NCBI RefSeq assembly: GCF_963678975.1
Contig: NC_089277.1
Coordinates: 25,680,672 to 25,744,671, forward strand
Direction: 5' to 3'
DNA length: 64,000 nucleotides
Origin: Dysidea avara
Lineage: Eukaryota > Porifera > Demospongiae > Dictyoceratida > Dysideidae
In this document: piece after piece, positions 37,368-62,356 of the stretch
Layout: every line of letters starts with the position of its first letter
Position numbering within the stretch: position 1 is the first letter of the stretch
The notes under the pieces: model-generated
The model's database searches: none
Seen by the model: only the letters and a program-made list of their open reading frames with translations
Told to the model about the DNA's origin: nothing
Translations under genes and position numbers: made by a program

Positions 37368-37923
37368 CAGCATTGAAACCGGATCGGGTCATCCGGGTCA
37401 ACTAGGTCACATTTTCTCCGGTCATCTGGGTCTGACCTGGTTTACAAATTATCTGGATCTGACCCGGATTGGGTCACGTGAGAAACGAAATTGTTCATTT
37501 GACGACGTGGAAACTTATAAACGCTATTGTGTAGCTATTTCGTGAGCCACGCCCACTTATCACGTTACAACATATGCTCAGCCATGCCCATTTATTAGTA
37601 AGTGCAGTATGTAGCATGAAACTGAGGGTATCTATGGTGAGGGGTAGCTATAGGTAGTAGGTGATGACTTTTTTTTCTTTTTTTTGGTCTTCAACTTACA
37701 TCTAGGCTGAAGTTGCAATTCTAAAAGTCTGGATCCGCCCCTATTTACTCAACATGAATCGAACGCTCAAAACGTAGTCTCGCTCGCTCGAGACTAGCCA
37801 AAACATAGCTCTTATCGCACGCCTCGGCTTTAATTAATCCGGGTCAAATCCAGGTCTGACCTGGATTGCTATCCGAGTCAGTGGGTCATCCGGGTCAGCA
37901 GTAGTGACCCGGTTTCAACGCTG
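37368..37923. mobile_element. hAT-type element with CAGCATTGAAACC ends
   Basis: CAGCATTGAAACCGG at the left and CCGGTTTCAACGCTG at the right are inverted. The exact 8-base target duplication GTATCCAT lies at 37360-37367 and 37924-37931. The sub-terminal regions are rich in GGGTCATCCGGGTCA and related phrases on both sides. There is no transposase frame. Confidence 0.92.
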
Positions 37924-38275
37924 GTATCCATCACTGCTCTGTCAATTGATGACCTGGAAGACATCAAAAAGTCTGCCTCTCAAATCCACAGTAGCTGCAC
38001 TATGCTCCCACAATTCTAATTCAAGAACAAGTAATGTAAGTACTTCAAAGTAGTACAATTTCATTTGTAGCATGTACCTGAGTCTTGGTAATATAATGAT
38101 GTACATGTGATGGTGTCCGTAGAACGACCAGTTACTCTACTAACATTAGTAATATCCGAGACAGCATATCCTGGAAAAAATTCAGTTGACTATGCTGAGA
38201 TCAGATTTATGATCACTTGTTTATAATTATCTTTTCTTGCTAGTCAAAAAAATTGTAATAAATTATAAGCTAAAT

Positions 38276-38510
38276 TGTGACCGGATTTACGAAAAGGGGT
38301 CTTCCACACGCATCCAATTCTATGAACTTGGTAGACCATAACTTAGTGTTCAGCTAACATATAAACCTGAAATGTTTTCCATCAATTAAGCTATGTTGGT
38401 GCTCACTACTGACCAACTTTCAAGTCAATAGCTTTTTTCTATCTGAGGTTATTAATTATCAAAGTGGTGAATTGGATGTGTGTGGAAGACCCTTTTGCAA
38501 GTCTGGTCAT
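38276..38510. mobile_element. TGTGACC-family element, about 235 bases
   Basis: The left end TGTGACCGGATTTACGAAAA and right end TTTTGCAAGTCTGGTCA are inverted. It closely resembles 13061-13298, including CACACGCATCCAATTC against GAATTGGATGTGTG. The outermost right bases have drifted (CATAA in place of CACA). Confidence 0.82.
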
Positions 38511-38798
38511 AATTGTATCTTCCCCCTCACAATGTACATTGCTACAGAAATAAAAAAAAGTGATGGATCCCACGATGTGTAACCATGGACAACAATTCTT
38601 CAAGGAATTGTCATTCTGCTACCTACAATTAATTACAATGGATTTATGAAAAATTATGTAGTGTTTACATACCACGTAAAGTGTTACCATAGGATTTGGC
38701 TTCACCCGATTGCAAAAATCAAAATCAACACTCATTAAATGACTAACCAGTTTCAACTATTTCAACTGTTTTATGTAGATGACCTTGTGCTGCTAATT

Positions 38799-39506
38799 TG
38801 TGACCGGATCTGTGAGAACAGGACATAATTGCTTTTTTTTGAATTCCTGTTTATTAACTATTTATAATCTACTTAGCCAAGTATACCCTCTGGCAAAGTT
38901 TCAGCCTAATATGCCAACAACTTTTGGAGTTACAGCCCTACAAAGTAGCAAAAACAGAAAAATTGATTTGTACAGCAAGTAAGGGGGAATAAATTACAGG
39001 CACTTACAAAAACTGTTGTAACTTACCAACGGATTGAAGTACGGGGCTATAATTTTCACCATCATGTTCACCATGAACAGGGGAATCAATTACTGGATAA
39101 GTGTTTCCTTTACTTGCCCTTCTTCACTGCATACAAAGGCAAACTCCGTGAAGAAAAATCAATCGCATACAATTGATTCGACATGATGTAAAGAAACGTT
39201 CATAACATACGTATCTTTGTGTCTACTGCAACAAAACAATGATTTTCCAACTCCTCATGAGCAGGCGAATAAGATGATATCCAGGTTTATATTGTTAGTC
39301 CCTTCCTTTACTAAGAAAGAGGGGCTACAAAAAATTACAGAATTTTTTAAATGATACACAAGTATTTCACCCAATGCATTCAATGTTTTATCAGAGTGAT
39401 TTGTTTCTAGCTTATATATATCTCTACAAGTTGATTTGTTTGTAGCTGATCTCTACTGTAAATTTAGGCTTGTGCGATTGTGTCCCTTTTTGCAGATCCA
39501 GTCACA
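38799..39506. mobile_element. TGTGACC-family element containing one satellite-like unit
   Basis: TGTGACCGGATCTGTGAGAA at the left pairs with the right end TTTTTGCAGATCCAGTCACA. Near the right end, at about 39418-39462, CTCTACAAGTTGATTTGTTT and GTAGCTGATCTCTAC match the unit of the large satellite at 62532-63522. This suggests that the satellite unit arose inside, or was picked up by, this transposon family. Confidence 0.8.
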
Positions 39507-40215
39507 TTTGTCCTTTTTAGCAGTCATGAATATGTTAGATACACTGTGGCTATGGGTTAATATATATTAGGGGTGTATGATGGTATAATTGTTGTGTTGC
39601 TGATACAGCAATATGTGATGCAGCTACATGTAATGCTACTATAATCTCATCTATTGGGTCAAAGCTATATTGCACAGGAACACATGTGTTGCTTACAATA
39701 CAAAAACTCAAGCAACAATTACCTTTAATGCTGGTTATGTACAGAAGGCCTAATGGAATTTTCAGCCTAAAGTCACCAATTGTATCGTTTGTCAATCTTG
39801 TTGTCACAAATACTCAGACAAAGATCCTCAGAGTGTAAGGGCCCCTTATTATTTGTCATGTAAGGTTAGAGGAAAGAGAAAAAACAGGAGGCTTCACACA
39901 CATGTAATAGGAAATTACTCCTGTTGTAATACACGTATACAGCACTTCATATTTTATTGTGTTGTGTATTTTTTAAGATGCAATGTTACTTATCTATAAT
40001 TCTTCTTTACTTCATAACCATTAGACTGGAGGTAATTATACGTATTTTATGAAATTATTTTAGATTTTAGGTGGGACTTTTGTACTGTTGGTTGCAGTTT
40101 TCTACATACTGTACATATTTGACTTTGAGAAAATAACAACATCTGATACTACAGATATATTAAAAGTACTTCAATAGTGCGTTATTGTAGTATATGTGCA
40201 AGTGTGAGGAAAGTT

Positions 40216-40413
40216 AGGAACTTTAAGTTTGAGTAGGATCATAGAAAAAAGTAGTGAAGCAATGGAGGTTGCCTACACCTGCAGATATACTAGTGGAGTC
40301 ATGGGCTGACTGAAGTAGGGATTAAATGTCCACTGGTATATCTTCAGATGTAGGTGACCTCCCTTGTTTTACTACTGTTTCTTCTATGATACCTAATTAC
40401 ACTTAAAAATTCC
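40216..40413. mobile_element. Palindromic element
   Basis: ATCATAGAAAAAAGTAGTGA at the left pairs with the right-hand TACTACTGTTTCTTCTATGAT region, and GGAGGTTGCCTACACCTGC pairs with the right-hand GTAGGTGACCTCC. A fragment of the same family lies at about 46862-46990, sharing GATTAAATGTCCACT and CAACCTCCCTTGTT. Confidence 0.65.
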
Positions 40414-40761
40414 TTAATTATTTTCTTGCACTTGTTTATTTACTTTGTATAGATCGGTGAACATGTACATACTGTACCACATTGAAAGAAAAATGTATTG
40501 TTTTCATCTGAACACATGTGCCAACAATCAATTACAAAAAGTGCCAAGTGGTCATTACGCTTTGCTGTCAGTTACATGTATGTTAAGTAGGTTATACAGT
40601 GTTACACAGTGTAAATGAAGAACAGTACGAGAAATGCCTCTACAGTCACTACCAAAATTCTTGACAATTACCATTGCAAACGTGTATAGAAAAGCCATTA
40701 CACACTACCATCAATTGACACCTTGAGCTGTCAGCAAAGAGAAATGAGGGACAAAGAGGAC

Positions 40762-53775
<13,014 letters not shown>

Positions 53776-53875
53776 CAGTAATATTGTTTGACAGCTTTAG
53801 TTGATAATTATATATACTTAATTGTAATATTTGAACTCCAGAATTTGCAGTAAGTAAGTAATTGTCTATTTCATC

Positions 53876-53881
53876 AATAAA
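53876..53881 (+). terminator. Possible polyadenylation signal of copy 3
   Basis: AATAAA lies 101 bases after the stop codon of copy 3, in an AT-rich stretch. It is the first such hexamer after the stop. Confidence 0.45.
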
Positions 53882-54258
53882 AAATATAATGTTTTAGCAG
53901 GTGTTTGGTGATTGAATCAACAATGGGCTATATAATTATGAAGTTTACACAGTGATGTTCAAAGGATTCAGTATAGCATGATATTCTACATACAGTGAAT
54001 CCTTGGTTATCCAAATGTCAATGGTATCGGCCTATTATAAATAAGTGAATTGTTTGGATAACTGAAGCCCTTACAGAGCTCAGTTGAAATACTCTAATAG
54101 AACAGTCATTTATTCAAAGGGAACAATCCCTCGTCTCTGATTTTGGAAAAAATGACTGGATACATGAGGGTATACTGTATTAATTTTTTTTTAAAAAGAG
54201 TCCTTAAATGGCATCTCACTCTTTCACCGAACCACTGTTCATTTCTAGAGACCATAAT

Positions 54259-55402
54259 TGTGACTGGATCTACGAAAACCGTTCTTATTGCCCAAGACAG
54301 GAAGTTTGATTTTTTCACACAAACACAAAGCTTAATGAATGCACTATCAAGTAGAACTGCCACAGTCCACCAGAGTAAAGTGGTCTGCTTTTGCTGGCTG
54401 CTTTTCTAGAGCACAGTGGCGAGCCGTACGAGTGGTCTGGGGTCTTGATGGAGCCCTGGCCAACCAGGAGATGGCTGTGTGTGGCTGTACAGCTCCGTGG
54501 TGTTGGACAATGACCTGTGCTGTAAATTTCCTTTCATTTTAGCCAGTTCTGAGCCCTGGATGGCCTATAACTTGGCCTAAGTCATCCCAGCACATCTCTT
54601 TTCAATTTTTGAACACCATCTTGCTCGCCTTCCAGGGCCCCCGCCTCCCACCCTTCTGGAGCTCGCCTCCCACCCTTCTGGAGCTCGCCTCCCACCCTTC
54701 TGGAGCTCGCCTCCCACCCTTCTGGAGCTCGCCTCCCACCCTTCTGGAGCTCGCCTCCCACCCTTCTGGAGCTCGCCTCCCACCCTTCTGGAGCTCGCCT
54801 CCCACCCTTCTGGAGCTCGCCTCCCACCCTTCTGGAGCTCGCCTCCCACCCTTCTGGAGCTCGCCTCCCACCCTTCTGGAGCTCGCCTCCCACCCTTCTG
54901 GAGCTCGCCTCCCACCCTTCTGGAGCTCGCCTCCCACCCTTCTGGAGCTCGCCTCCCACCCTTCTGGAGCTCGCCTCCCACCCTTCTGGAGCTCGCCTCC
55001 CACCCTTCTGGAGCTCGCCTCCCACCCTTCTGGAGCTCGCCTCCCACCCTTCTGGAGCTCGCCTCCCACCCTTCTGGAGCTCGCCTCCCACCCTTCTGGA
55101 GCTCGCCTCCCACCCTTCTGGAGCTCGCCTCCCACCCTTCTGGAGCTCGCCTCCCACCCTTCTGGAGCTCGCCTGATACAGACAACCTCGGTTTAAAAAC
55201 TATCTAAAATGGCGGGAAACTTAGCTGTTGACTACTTCTTCAGTGGATGATCAAGAAGGTAAGAAATTGTTGTGAAACGTGTGAAAATTTGGTATGCGTA
55301 GCTACCACCATTGGCCAGCTACAACACACAGAATATTTAAAACCGACGTTTCTCAATACTTTTAAATGGGCGATAAGACCGGTTTTCCCAGAGACAGTCA
55401 CA
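54259..55402. mobile_element. TGTGACC-family element expanded by an internal satellite
   Basis: TGTGACTGGATCTACGAAAA at the left pairs with the right end GGTTTTCCCAGAGACAGTCACA. Next inside, CCGTTCTTATTGCCCA pairs with the right-hand TGGGCGATAAGACCGG. The 22-base array at 54642-55174 accounts for nearly half of its 1144 bases. A clear TA pair at the borders is not seen (AAT and ATT instead). Confidence 0.82.
54642..55174. repeat. 22-base satellite, about 24 near-perfect units
   Basis: The unit is CGCCTCCCACCCTTCTGGAG plus CT. By eye the units show no differences. Because 22 is not a multiple of three, each frame cycles through all phases every 66 bases. None of the three minus-strand frames and one plus-strand frame meets a stop, giving false frames of 177 to 202 codons. 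It is very C-rich compared with the AT-rich surroundings. Confidence 0.96.
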
Positions 55403-55665
55403 ATTAAAGAACATACAATGGCAATTCTGTAGGTAACTAAGATGCAAACAGTATGGCAAAGAAACATAAATTAAAATTTGCATATAATACTGATGATTTA
55501 TATAAAACTTTTTAAAATACGTAATTTTGAATGGATTGCAGTCAATCACAGTGCTCAATTAATTTATATGCTCAAAAATTAGTCTATCCTATGATGAAGC
55601 ATATTGATTTAGGAGAATAATAGGTGATGAGAACACCTATAATAGAGATTATCCTGGACACTATA

Positions 55666-55890
55666 TGTGACCAGATTTGACAAAACCAGGCTTCCACATA
55701 TTCAAATGTATGGCTTTAAAGACCATAACTCAATGTAGGAGTATGCTTTTGCTTTCAACTTTTGACCTGTTATTGTATAATTAATGAAATCATCGTGTGA
55801 AAATTATAGGTCAATAGCATTTTGAGTTGTCAAGTTACAAGTGACGAATTGGATGTGTGTGGAAGCCTGGTTTTGTCAAATTTGGCCACA
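55666..55890. mobile_element. TGTGACC-family element, 225 bases
   Basis: TGTGACCAGATTTGACAAAA at the left pairs with TTTTGTCAAATTTGGCCACA at the right, with TA on both sides (55664-55665, 55891-55892). CAGGCTTCCACA pairs with TGTGTGGAAGCCTG inside. Confidence 0.9.
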
Positions 55891-55892
55891 TA

Positions 55893-57326
55893 AATAAAAT
55901 AAAATTAATGATATACACCACCTCTGAAACAATGCAAGCATAAAACTGCAGTACTCAACTCTGCATAGATTACTATGTATATAATATCTTCTTCACTCAC
56001 TTTACTTCCTAGCTTCAGACATCAGTTGATAATATTGCCGATCAAGGCGAACTACCACCTGCTGGATCACAGCAATAAGAATATAGGACCCTAAACTACA
56101 CACAAACACCCTATAGCCACTACTGGCATGCAGTGATAAATTTGAACTCTAGATCTGAGTGTGCTTCTAGTATGGTCCAAGCAATATTATTATGTGCAGT
56201 TTACGGAACACAATTAATATTATACTGTTGTACAATATACACCGTTTGTAACCCTTGAGCATTAATTGTACAGAATTTATGTAAGGATTTGGAACATCCA
56301 ATCTCCACAGATGATCATGAGGGGTGATATAAACTTACAGTACCTAATATTGGCTGGGAGAACCAATTTAGCAAAGTGTGCATGGTTCATACCCCATTTA
56401 ACCATTTTTAGAGTTTATAATGTTTTCACAGTGCACTTCTTCACATAGACTGCAAATTTTGCAACTAAGGGGTAATTCTTGTTATTTATGTACAAGCTTA
56501 TATTAAGCAGATCCTCTCTTAGTGGATGCTATCCTATTCCTGGAATTAGTAACCACGAAACAAGTGTTAATTAATCCTGTAAACTTGAGCCCTGCTCAAA
56601 CAGGCCCTCCACCATAATAATAGTGGTCTAAAGTGAACATGTGACAGCTCCATCAGATGGCAGAAATGTATGTAACACATTTCTCTACTCCAATCTTAAG
56701 GATATTACAAGGATTCCAACTTAAAAAGTAACATTTATATACTGCTCAAAAAAAGCATGTATTAATTATAGCCTGTTTAAAGATTGATATACTCTAATAG
56801 AGCAGTCAGATCTATAAGATACTCTAATAGAGCAGTCACAGTATTCTTCAGAGGATCGAGCAGTGTAGCAATCTTATAAATAAGGAGAGATGGTTAGTGA
56901 GAGGTAGCTACTATTGTCATTGTCAGCACCTTTTTTCTTTTTTTTTCTTGGTCTTTAACTTGCAGCTTGGGTAAAGTTGTGATTCAGAATGGAAACCTCC
57001 TTGCCCCTGGGGCCCCACTTTAACTCTTTTCCCTGGGCCCCTTAATTTCTCTGGGTGGCCCTGACAACAGTGTCAAAGAGCATACGATATCAGTAGCTGC
57101 CCCATGGAAGGTTTGTTTCAAATAAGATATGATGTGGTTATTAAATCACAAAATAATAGTCAATGATGACTATGATGTGGTAACTCTACAGCACAATGGA
57201 GTTAAGATATTATTAAAAGATGCAGTGTATTTATTATTAATTGAAGAACTATCCATATAGTGTGACTGAAAGTATGAGTCCTTGTTAATGCCTTGTATAA
57301 TGCTTTTGCCATTAATATTGTTACAG
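55893..57326. other. Intergenic stretch between copies 3 and 4
   Basis: Two tandem copies of ACTCTAATAGAGCAGTCA lie at about 56790-56807 and 56821-56838. The following text to about 56990 recurs in the element at 23073-23383. No gene is visible. A single CAGTGGAACTTCTCC end near 57646, past the pseudo-exon, resembles the pogo-like family. Confidence 0.4.
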
Positions 57327-57400
57327 CCATTGTGTGCAAATTGAAGAATTGTGTTTGGATTTATCACTACCAATGTCATTTCAAAGTGTGCCACATACAG
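57327..57400 (+). pseudogene. USP copy 4, pseudo-exon matching copy 3 exon 48140-48205
   Basis: The sequence matches the copy 3 exon almost base for base (GAAGAATTGTGTTTGGATTT, CAATGTCATTTCAAAGTGTG). Four extra bases near 57335 (TTGTGTGC in place of TTGC) shift the frame and create an early TGA. A four-base change also lies before the donor. Confidence 0.88.
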
Positions 57401-58746
57401 GTATGTATAGTACATCTCTTTTGTATTATGTATGTATCATCTACAGTATATATACTAAGCTGTGGTAGCTATATTTATATATTAAATGCTATCCCACTAT
57501 ATAGGGTTCTGTGAGAAGGCTAAAAGCCTGTGAAAACAGAGTCGGAGTCTGAAACATAAAATGTTGGAAGAATGCAGAAAAAATCTCAGACCAGTGGTGA
57601 CTTTATTATATGTTATGACTGATGTGGTGTTCATTCTTATTGTACAGTGGAACTTCTCCTTGTCATTTACTTTTGGGTGAGGCTGATGGCTGCTATAAAC
57701 AGGTGGATTAGTGTAATTTGTAGAGTTGGCTTTTATGCTACAGATGGCTACTGAACATGTTAAACAAATTTTACTATACATTGCTTCAGCCTTCCCATAT
57801 TGAAATACCAGCGTTGTTTATAGTGGCTGATTTAGATCATAATGGTGAGTGGTTTGAATACATGTAATATTGAATCATTATTGCTATTTTCAGATCTTAC
57901 TATTTTTAAATACGTTATTAGTCTGTGAGATTCCACTTGGTTTGATAAACTGTGGTCAGTGTGACATCATAATTGTGATAATATCATGTGAGTAACATTA
58001 TTGTACCATGCAATTGCTTAAAATAATACAATTTGATCCTAGTCTGTTGAATATATTTTATTAGCATTAACTACATGTTCATATATCAACATACAGTATC
58101 TTTCTTCAAAGGTTGTTTTGATTTACATGATTAATGCTTTGTAGTTTCCAGCTTGATGTTGTGAGACATAGCTACTCTGAAATTGCAACACAATTTGTGG
58201 ATAGACAGAAAGACAAAGTTTTATAGCATGCATATTATGTCAAACAGACAACTAAGAAATCTCACTGTTGTTGGTGAGCATCATACAGTAGGTACAATAG
58301 ATATGGTAGCTACTGAAAAATAATCCCCTTGTGAATTCCTGGAAGAATCCTTATGCCTAATAGAATCCTTGCTTGACCAACCTCGTATAAATGAATTTTA
58401 CTGGGACACTTAAACTTCAATGTATGTCATCAGACTGTATGGCTTACTAGCATTACAACGGATTCTTTCCCAGGCATATGAAATTCCTGGTAAATAGTTG
58501 TGCTGATGAATTTGTTTTGCTATTATTGACTGAATTATTTGGCAAACTTGAATTACATATCTTGAAATCCCATACATTATACTGGTATCCACCTGATGCT
58601 TTTAGTCTAAAGAAAACCAATTACAGTATGTTTAAAAATCTAAATTAACCATCAATCAGCATTCAGCATTTGAAATAGATAGATCTACGTATCATGTTAT
58701 GTGACTGTCTCAGCAAAAAATCCATCTCATTTGCACAAGTATACCT

Positions 58747-59230
58747 TTGAGAAAAATGAAATTAAAAAAAATGATGGTGAAATTATGCACACTAAAAAGA
58801 ATGCATACACAATTTAATCAAACCAGTGCTCAGGAAAGCAAGTCTATAGAACCAATTAAACCTATGTGCCATCTTGTGTGCCTGCATGCTCATGGAGAGT
58901 TTGAACATCTCAATGGTATGCATTTCACATGTGTATAAACAAGTCATTTCTTTGTTTAAAATTCCTTCATGCATACAAGTATGTGCCAGGGACTACACCT
59001 CTTGTTTAATTTGTCAATATATTCATGGTAAAAGTTTTAAGCCAGATTCCAAGAAGTTAGATATGGCTGCTAATGTAAGCAATCGTAGTTTATATTCAGT
59101 GTGGTTACAGCTATACAACTCTTTCTACTGCCTATCACCAAATACTCTTGCTATTGCTATACAGTGTGATTCCAAAACTACTTACCGTGACTACTCACCA
59201 AACTGCTATCCTGAAACTTTCAATTGGTAA
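58747..59230 (+). other. Unassigned open segment before a retrotransposon fragment
   Basis: Two adjoining frames encode Cys/His-containing stretches (MCHLVCLHAHGEFEHLNG, and later CLICQYIHGKSF), and the second ends in YSPNCYPETFNW before a stop at 59230. Donor-like GTATGC and GTAAGC sites lie inside. It could be part of the retrotransposon beside it, exons of another gene, or chance. Confidence 0.25.
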
Positions 59231-60235
59231 CTGATTCAAAGGATATGGTGTGGATGGCCTATTGCTTGAATGGCTTCAATGTTTCCTTGTTGGTAGGCAC
59301 CAACATGTCCATGTTAATGGATTTTTGTCGTCATGGGCAAGAGTAAATAGTGGTGTCCCACAGGGATCGGTGCTTGGCCCTCTTTTGTTTGCCCTGTAAA
59401 TGAATGAATTGACATCTCTAGTTTCCAGTTCCCTTTTAATGTTTGCCAATGACATTAAGCTTATCGGATTATTCACACTCCTGAGGACTGTTTGCAGTTA
59501 CAACATGATATAGATATTCTTGAACAATAGTCTGAAACATGGCTTTTGTCACTATAAGTTTAAAATCTTACATATTGGTAATCCTGCTGCTAACTGCAAC
59601 CACAAGTATGCCTTGAAATTTTTGGAGGACATATACATGATCTGGGAATTTCCATGGACTCTACACTTAAGTTCCACATTCACAGAGATTTTGCTGCAAT
59701 AAAGAAAATCGTATTTTAGGTCTCATTTCTAAAGTATTTGAATGTAAGGACTTAGATATTATGCTTGAACTATACAAACCCCTAGTGCGTCCACTGCTTG
59801 AGTATAACAACACAATTTGGCAGCCACATTACATCATGGATAAACATAAGATAGAAGCTATAAAACAAAGAGCCACTAGAATGATTACCACCTGTCTTGA
59901 TTTGTCTTATTATTGCACTATCTAAATTTACCATCTTTGCAGTACCGAAGGCTCAGAGGATTGAGATCTACTACTTTTGTACCAAATGATCAACAATTTC
60001 TATAGCATAAATACTGAGAACTTTTTGTCATTCTCCACAATCACAACTACAAGAGGGCACAACATGATCGACATTATTCAAAACACATACAAATTGCTTA
60101 TCCTTTTAAGTTAGGATGATTAGCGATTGGAATTCTTTACCCCAAATCAGTGATTGATTCAAATTTCCCTAATCAATGTAAGAATCTGCTGGACAGACAC
60201 TATAGTATGACTTTTAATGGGTATATAGCTGCTTA
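59231..60235 (+). pseudogene. Non-LTR retrotransposon remnant (reverse transcriptase)
   Basis: The frame at about 59340-59470 reads SGVPQGSVLGPLLFAL, a stop, then NELTSLVSSSLLMFANDIKL. This is the conserved reverse transcriptase block of CR1/L2/Jockey-type elements, with the catalytic motif F-A-D-D reduced to F-A-N-D. Later text reads RPLLEYNNTIWQPHY and AIKQRATRMITT, then a decayed tail to about 60235. Stops and frameshifts are frequent, so it is inactive. It separates the two parts of USP copy 4. Confidence 0.88.
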
Positions 60236-60432
60236 ATTGTGTGTATGATTTGGATGTACAGGTTACGCCTCTATCCAAAATTTACAATTTTAAAATTGCA
60301 ATTACAATTAGAGTGATTGCTCTATTAGAGCTAGATCTTGATCTTAGTACACTAAAAAAATTTTATCCCTGTAATCCCCCCCCCCCCGATCTTCCACTGA
60401 AAGTTTTGTACCTATTGTACATTATGGAAACT

Positions 60433-61330
60433 ATGGTTGAAATTGTTGCATGCTGTTATGAATTTCTACTGTATGTACAGTAATTGTTATATTGTTAATG
60501 TTATACAGCACCACAGCATTTACTACCAGCAAGTAAACAAATGGATATCAAAAATAAAAAGAGAGATGAGAAAGTTAAAACACTAAAAGCAGATCAAAAT
60601 TAGAATATTAGTAGTGCAAGTAGCAATAGAATAACATGGAGGAGATAGCTACCCAGCCATCATCACATGCTCACAAGGTAAAAACTGCACAAAATGACAG
60701 CTAGAGAGGTGAAGGCAACATAATTATTTGGATTGATGATGTTATATGATAAAGAATGATGAACATTTATACAATAAAAACTCTCCTTACAAATCTAGAT
60801 CATCAGAAAGTGATGATGAAAATTTGATAATCACTGCTACTCCAACTTTATTAAAGACCTCTCCCTGTTATTCAGATGATGGCCATCTCACTACTGACAG
60901 TGACTCTACTGCTAGCTATGATGACAGTATTGGTAGTAGCTACTCTAGTGATGATGATGAATTTCTTAATAGTTATTTTGACCCTGCTATCTCTCACCGC
61001 TTCATCAATGATTCTACTGAAGAAGAATCTGATGATGAATTTGTGTATGAAGTTGGTCTGCTCCATAAATTCAGTCTACAAGGTATTCCTGTTGATTTGT
61101 ATCTAATCCAAAACAGCCAAGTTGTAAAAAAAGTGTGCGGCCCTCAAAAAGGCTATGGTCAAAAAAGATGTGAAATCCAAGGTGGCGGCCAAGAAATGGC
61201 TGTGATGGTAGGTTAATGGTAAAAATTTTAATAACAACAATTCAGGTGAATTTTGTGCCAAGACCAAGCGGCACCAAATTCACCTGAATTGTCGTTATTA
61301 AATTTTTACCATTAACCTACCATCACAGCC
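60433..61330 (+). repeat. Tandem duplication, first unit (898 bases)
   Basis: The unit runs from ATGGTTGAAATTGTTGC to CATCACAGCC and repeats at 61358-62255, 925 bases further on. As far as I can read, the two units are identical, and the 156-codon frames inside are identical in translation. A 27-base spacer lies between them. The unit contains the copy 4 pseudo-exon and most of a foldback palindrome. Confidence 0.93.
60509..61083 (+). pseudogene. USP copy 4, large insert exon, first copy
   Basis: This matches copy 3 exon 51010-51608. It starts with a Lys-rich stretch, has TAG at 60601-60603 where copy 3 has AAG, loses frame afterwards, and resumes at 60746 with SPYKSRSSESDDEN, TTDSDSTASYDD and EEESDDEFVYEV. 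After about LLHKFSLQG it runs into the foldback element. It cannot encode a complete USP. Confidence 0.9.
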
Positions 61331-61357
61331 TACAACCTACCATCATATTCTAATTTC

Positions 61358-62255
61358 ATGGTTGAAATTGTTGCATGCTGTTATGAATTTCTACTGTATG
61401 TACAGTAATTGTTATATTGTTAATGTTATACAGCACCACAGCATTTACTACCAGCAAGTAAACAAATGGATATCAAAAATAAAAAGAGAGATGAGAAAGT
61501 TAAAACACTAAAAGCAGATCAAAATTAGAATATTAGTAGTGCAAGTAGCAATAGAATAACATGGAGGAGATAGCTACCCAGCCATCATCACATGCTCACA
61601 AGGTAAAAACTGCACAAAATGACAGCTAGAGAGGTGAAGGCAACATAATTATTTGGATTGATGATGTTATATGATAAAGAATGATGAACATTTATACAAT
61701 AAAAACTCTCCTTACAAATCTAGATCATCAGAAAGTGATGATGAAAATTTGATAATCACTGCTACTCCAACTTTATTAAAGACCTCTCCCTGTTATTCAG
61801 ATGATGGCCATCTCACTACTGACAGTGACTCTACTGCTAGCTATGATGACAGTATTGGTAGTAGCTACTCTAGTGATGATGATGAATTTCTTAATAGTTA
61901 TTTTGACCCTGCTATCTCTCACCGCTTCATCAATGATTCTACTGAAGAAGAATCTGATGATGAATTTGTGTATGAAGTTGGTCTGCTCCATAAATTCAGT
62001 CTACAAGGTATTCCTGTTGATTTGTATCTAATCCAAAACAGCCAAGTTGTAAAAAAAGTGTGCGGCCCTCAAAAAGGCTATGGTCAAAAAAGATGTGAAA
62101 TCCAAGGTGGCGGCCAAGAAATGGCTGTGATGGTAGGTTAATGGTAAAAATTTTAATAACAACAATTCAGGTGAATTTTGTGCCAAGACCAAGCGGCACC
62201 AAATTCACCTGAATTGTCGTTATTAAATTTTTACCATTAACCTACCATCACAGCC
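61358..62255 (+). repeat. Tandem duplication, second unit (898 bases)
   Basis: This is identical by eye to 60433-61330. Unlike the first unit, its right boundary continues into the complete second arm of the foldback palindrome and then into the satellite. This identifies the second unit as the one at the original junction. Confidence 0.93.
61434..62008 (+). pseudogene. USP copy 4, large insert exon, second copy
   Basis: This repeats 60509-61083, including the premature TAG at 61526-61528, so the lesion predates the duplication. The open part at 61671-62141 runs on into the foldback element and ends with residues encoded by transposon DNA. Confidence 0.9.
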
Positions 62256-62356
62256 ATTTCTTGGCCGCCACCTTGGATTTCACATCTTTTTTCACCATAG
62301 CCTTTTTGAGGGCCGCACACTTTTTTTACAGCTTGACTGTTTTGGATTAGATTTCA
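62027..62356. mobile_element. Foldback palindrome, second locus (inverted)
   Basis: The arms run from TCTAATCCAAAACAGCC to GCTTGACTGTTTTGGATTAGA around a short centre near 62194. It is the same palindrome as 13460-13765, and its flank 62357-62520 is the reverse complement of 13300-13459. A truncated version lies in the first tandem unit (61102-61330). Confidence 0.88.

Larger units (their letters stand above)
35816..40761. other. Region between USP copies 2 and 3
   Basis: Apart from the transposable elements listed separately, this holds a CpG-richer stretch at 36160-36310 that ends in a donor-like CAAG/GTGCGT, and a candidate coding exon at 36563-36670. From 39540 to 39840 a minus-strand frame of 85 codons is open but has no recognisable family. 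Nothing else convincing is seen. Confidence 0.4.

Noticed and set aside
39550..39807. 85-codon minus-strand frame
   Set aside because: It has no recognisable domain, no supporting splice context and no related copy. It was not listed as a gene.
54577..55196. Frames of 177-202 codons on both strands
   Set aside because: They arise from the 22-base satellite, which is open by composition. No non-repeat domain is attached.
60872..62031. Met/Leu-rich and opposite-strand frames over the copy 4 exons
   Set aside because: They are shadows of the acidic Ser/Asp-rich coding frame and are duplicated with it.
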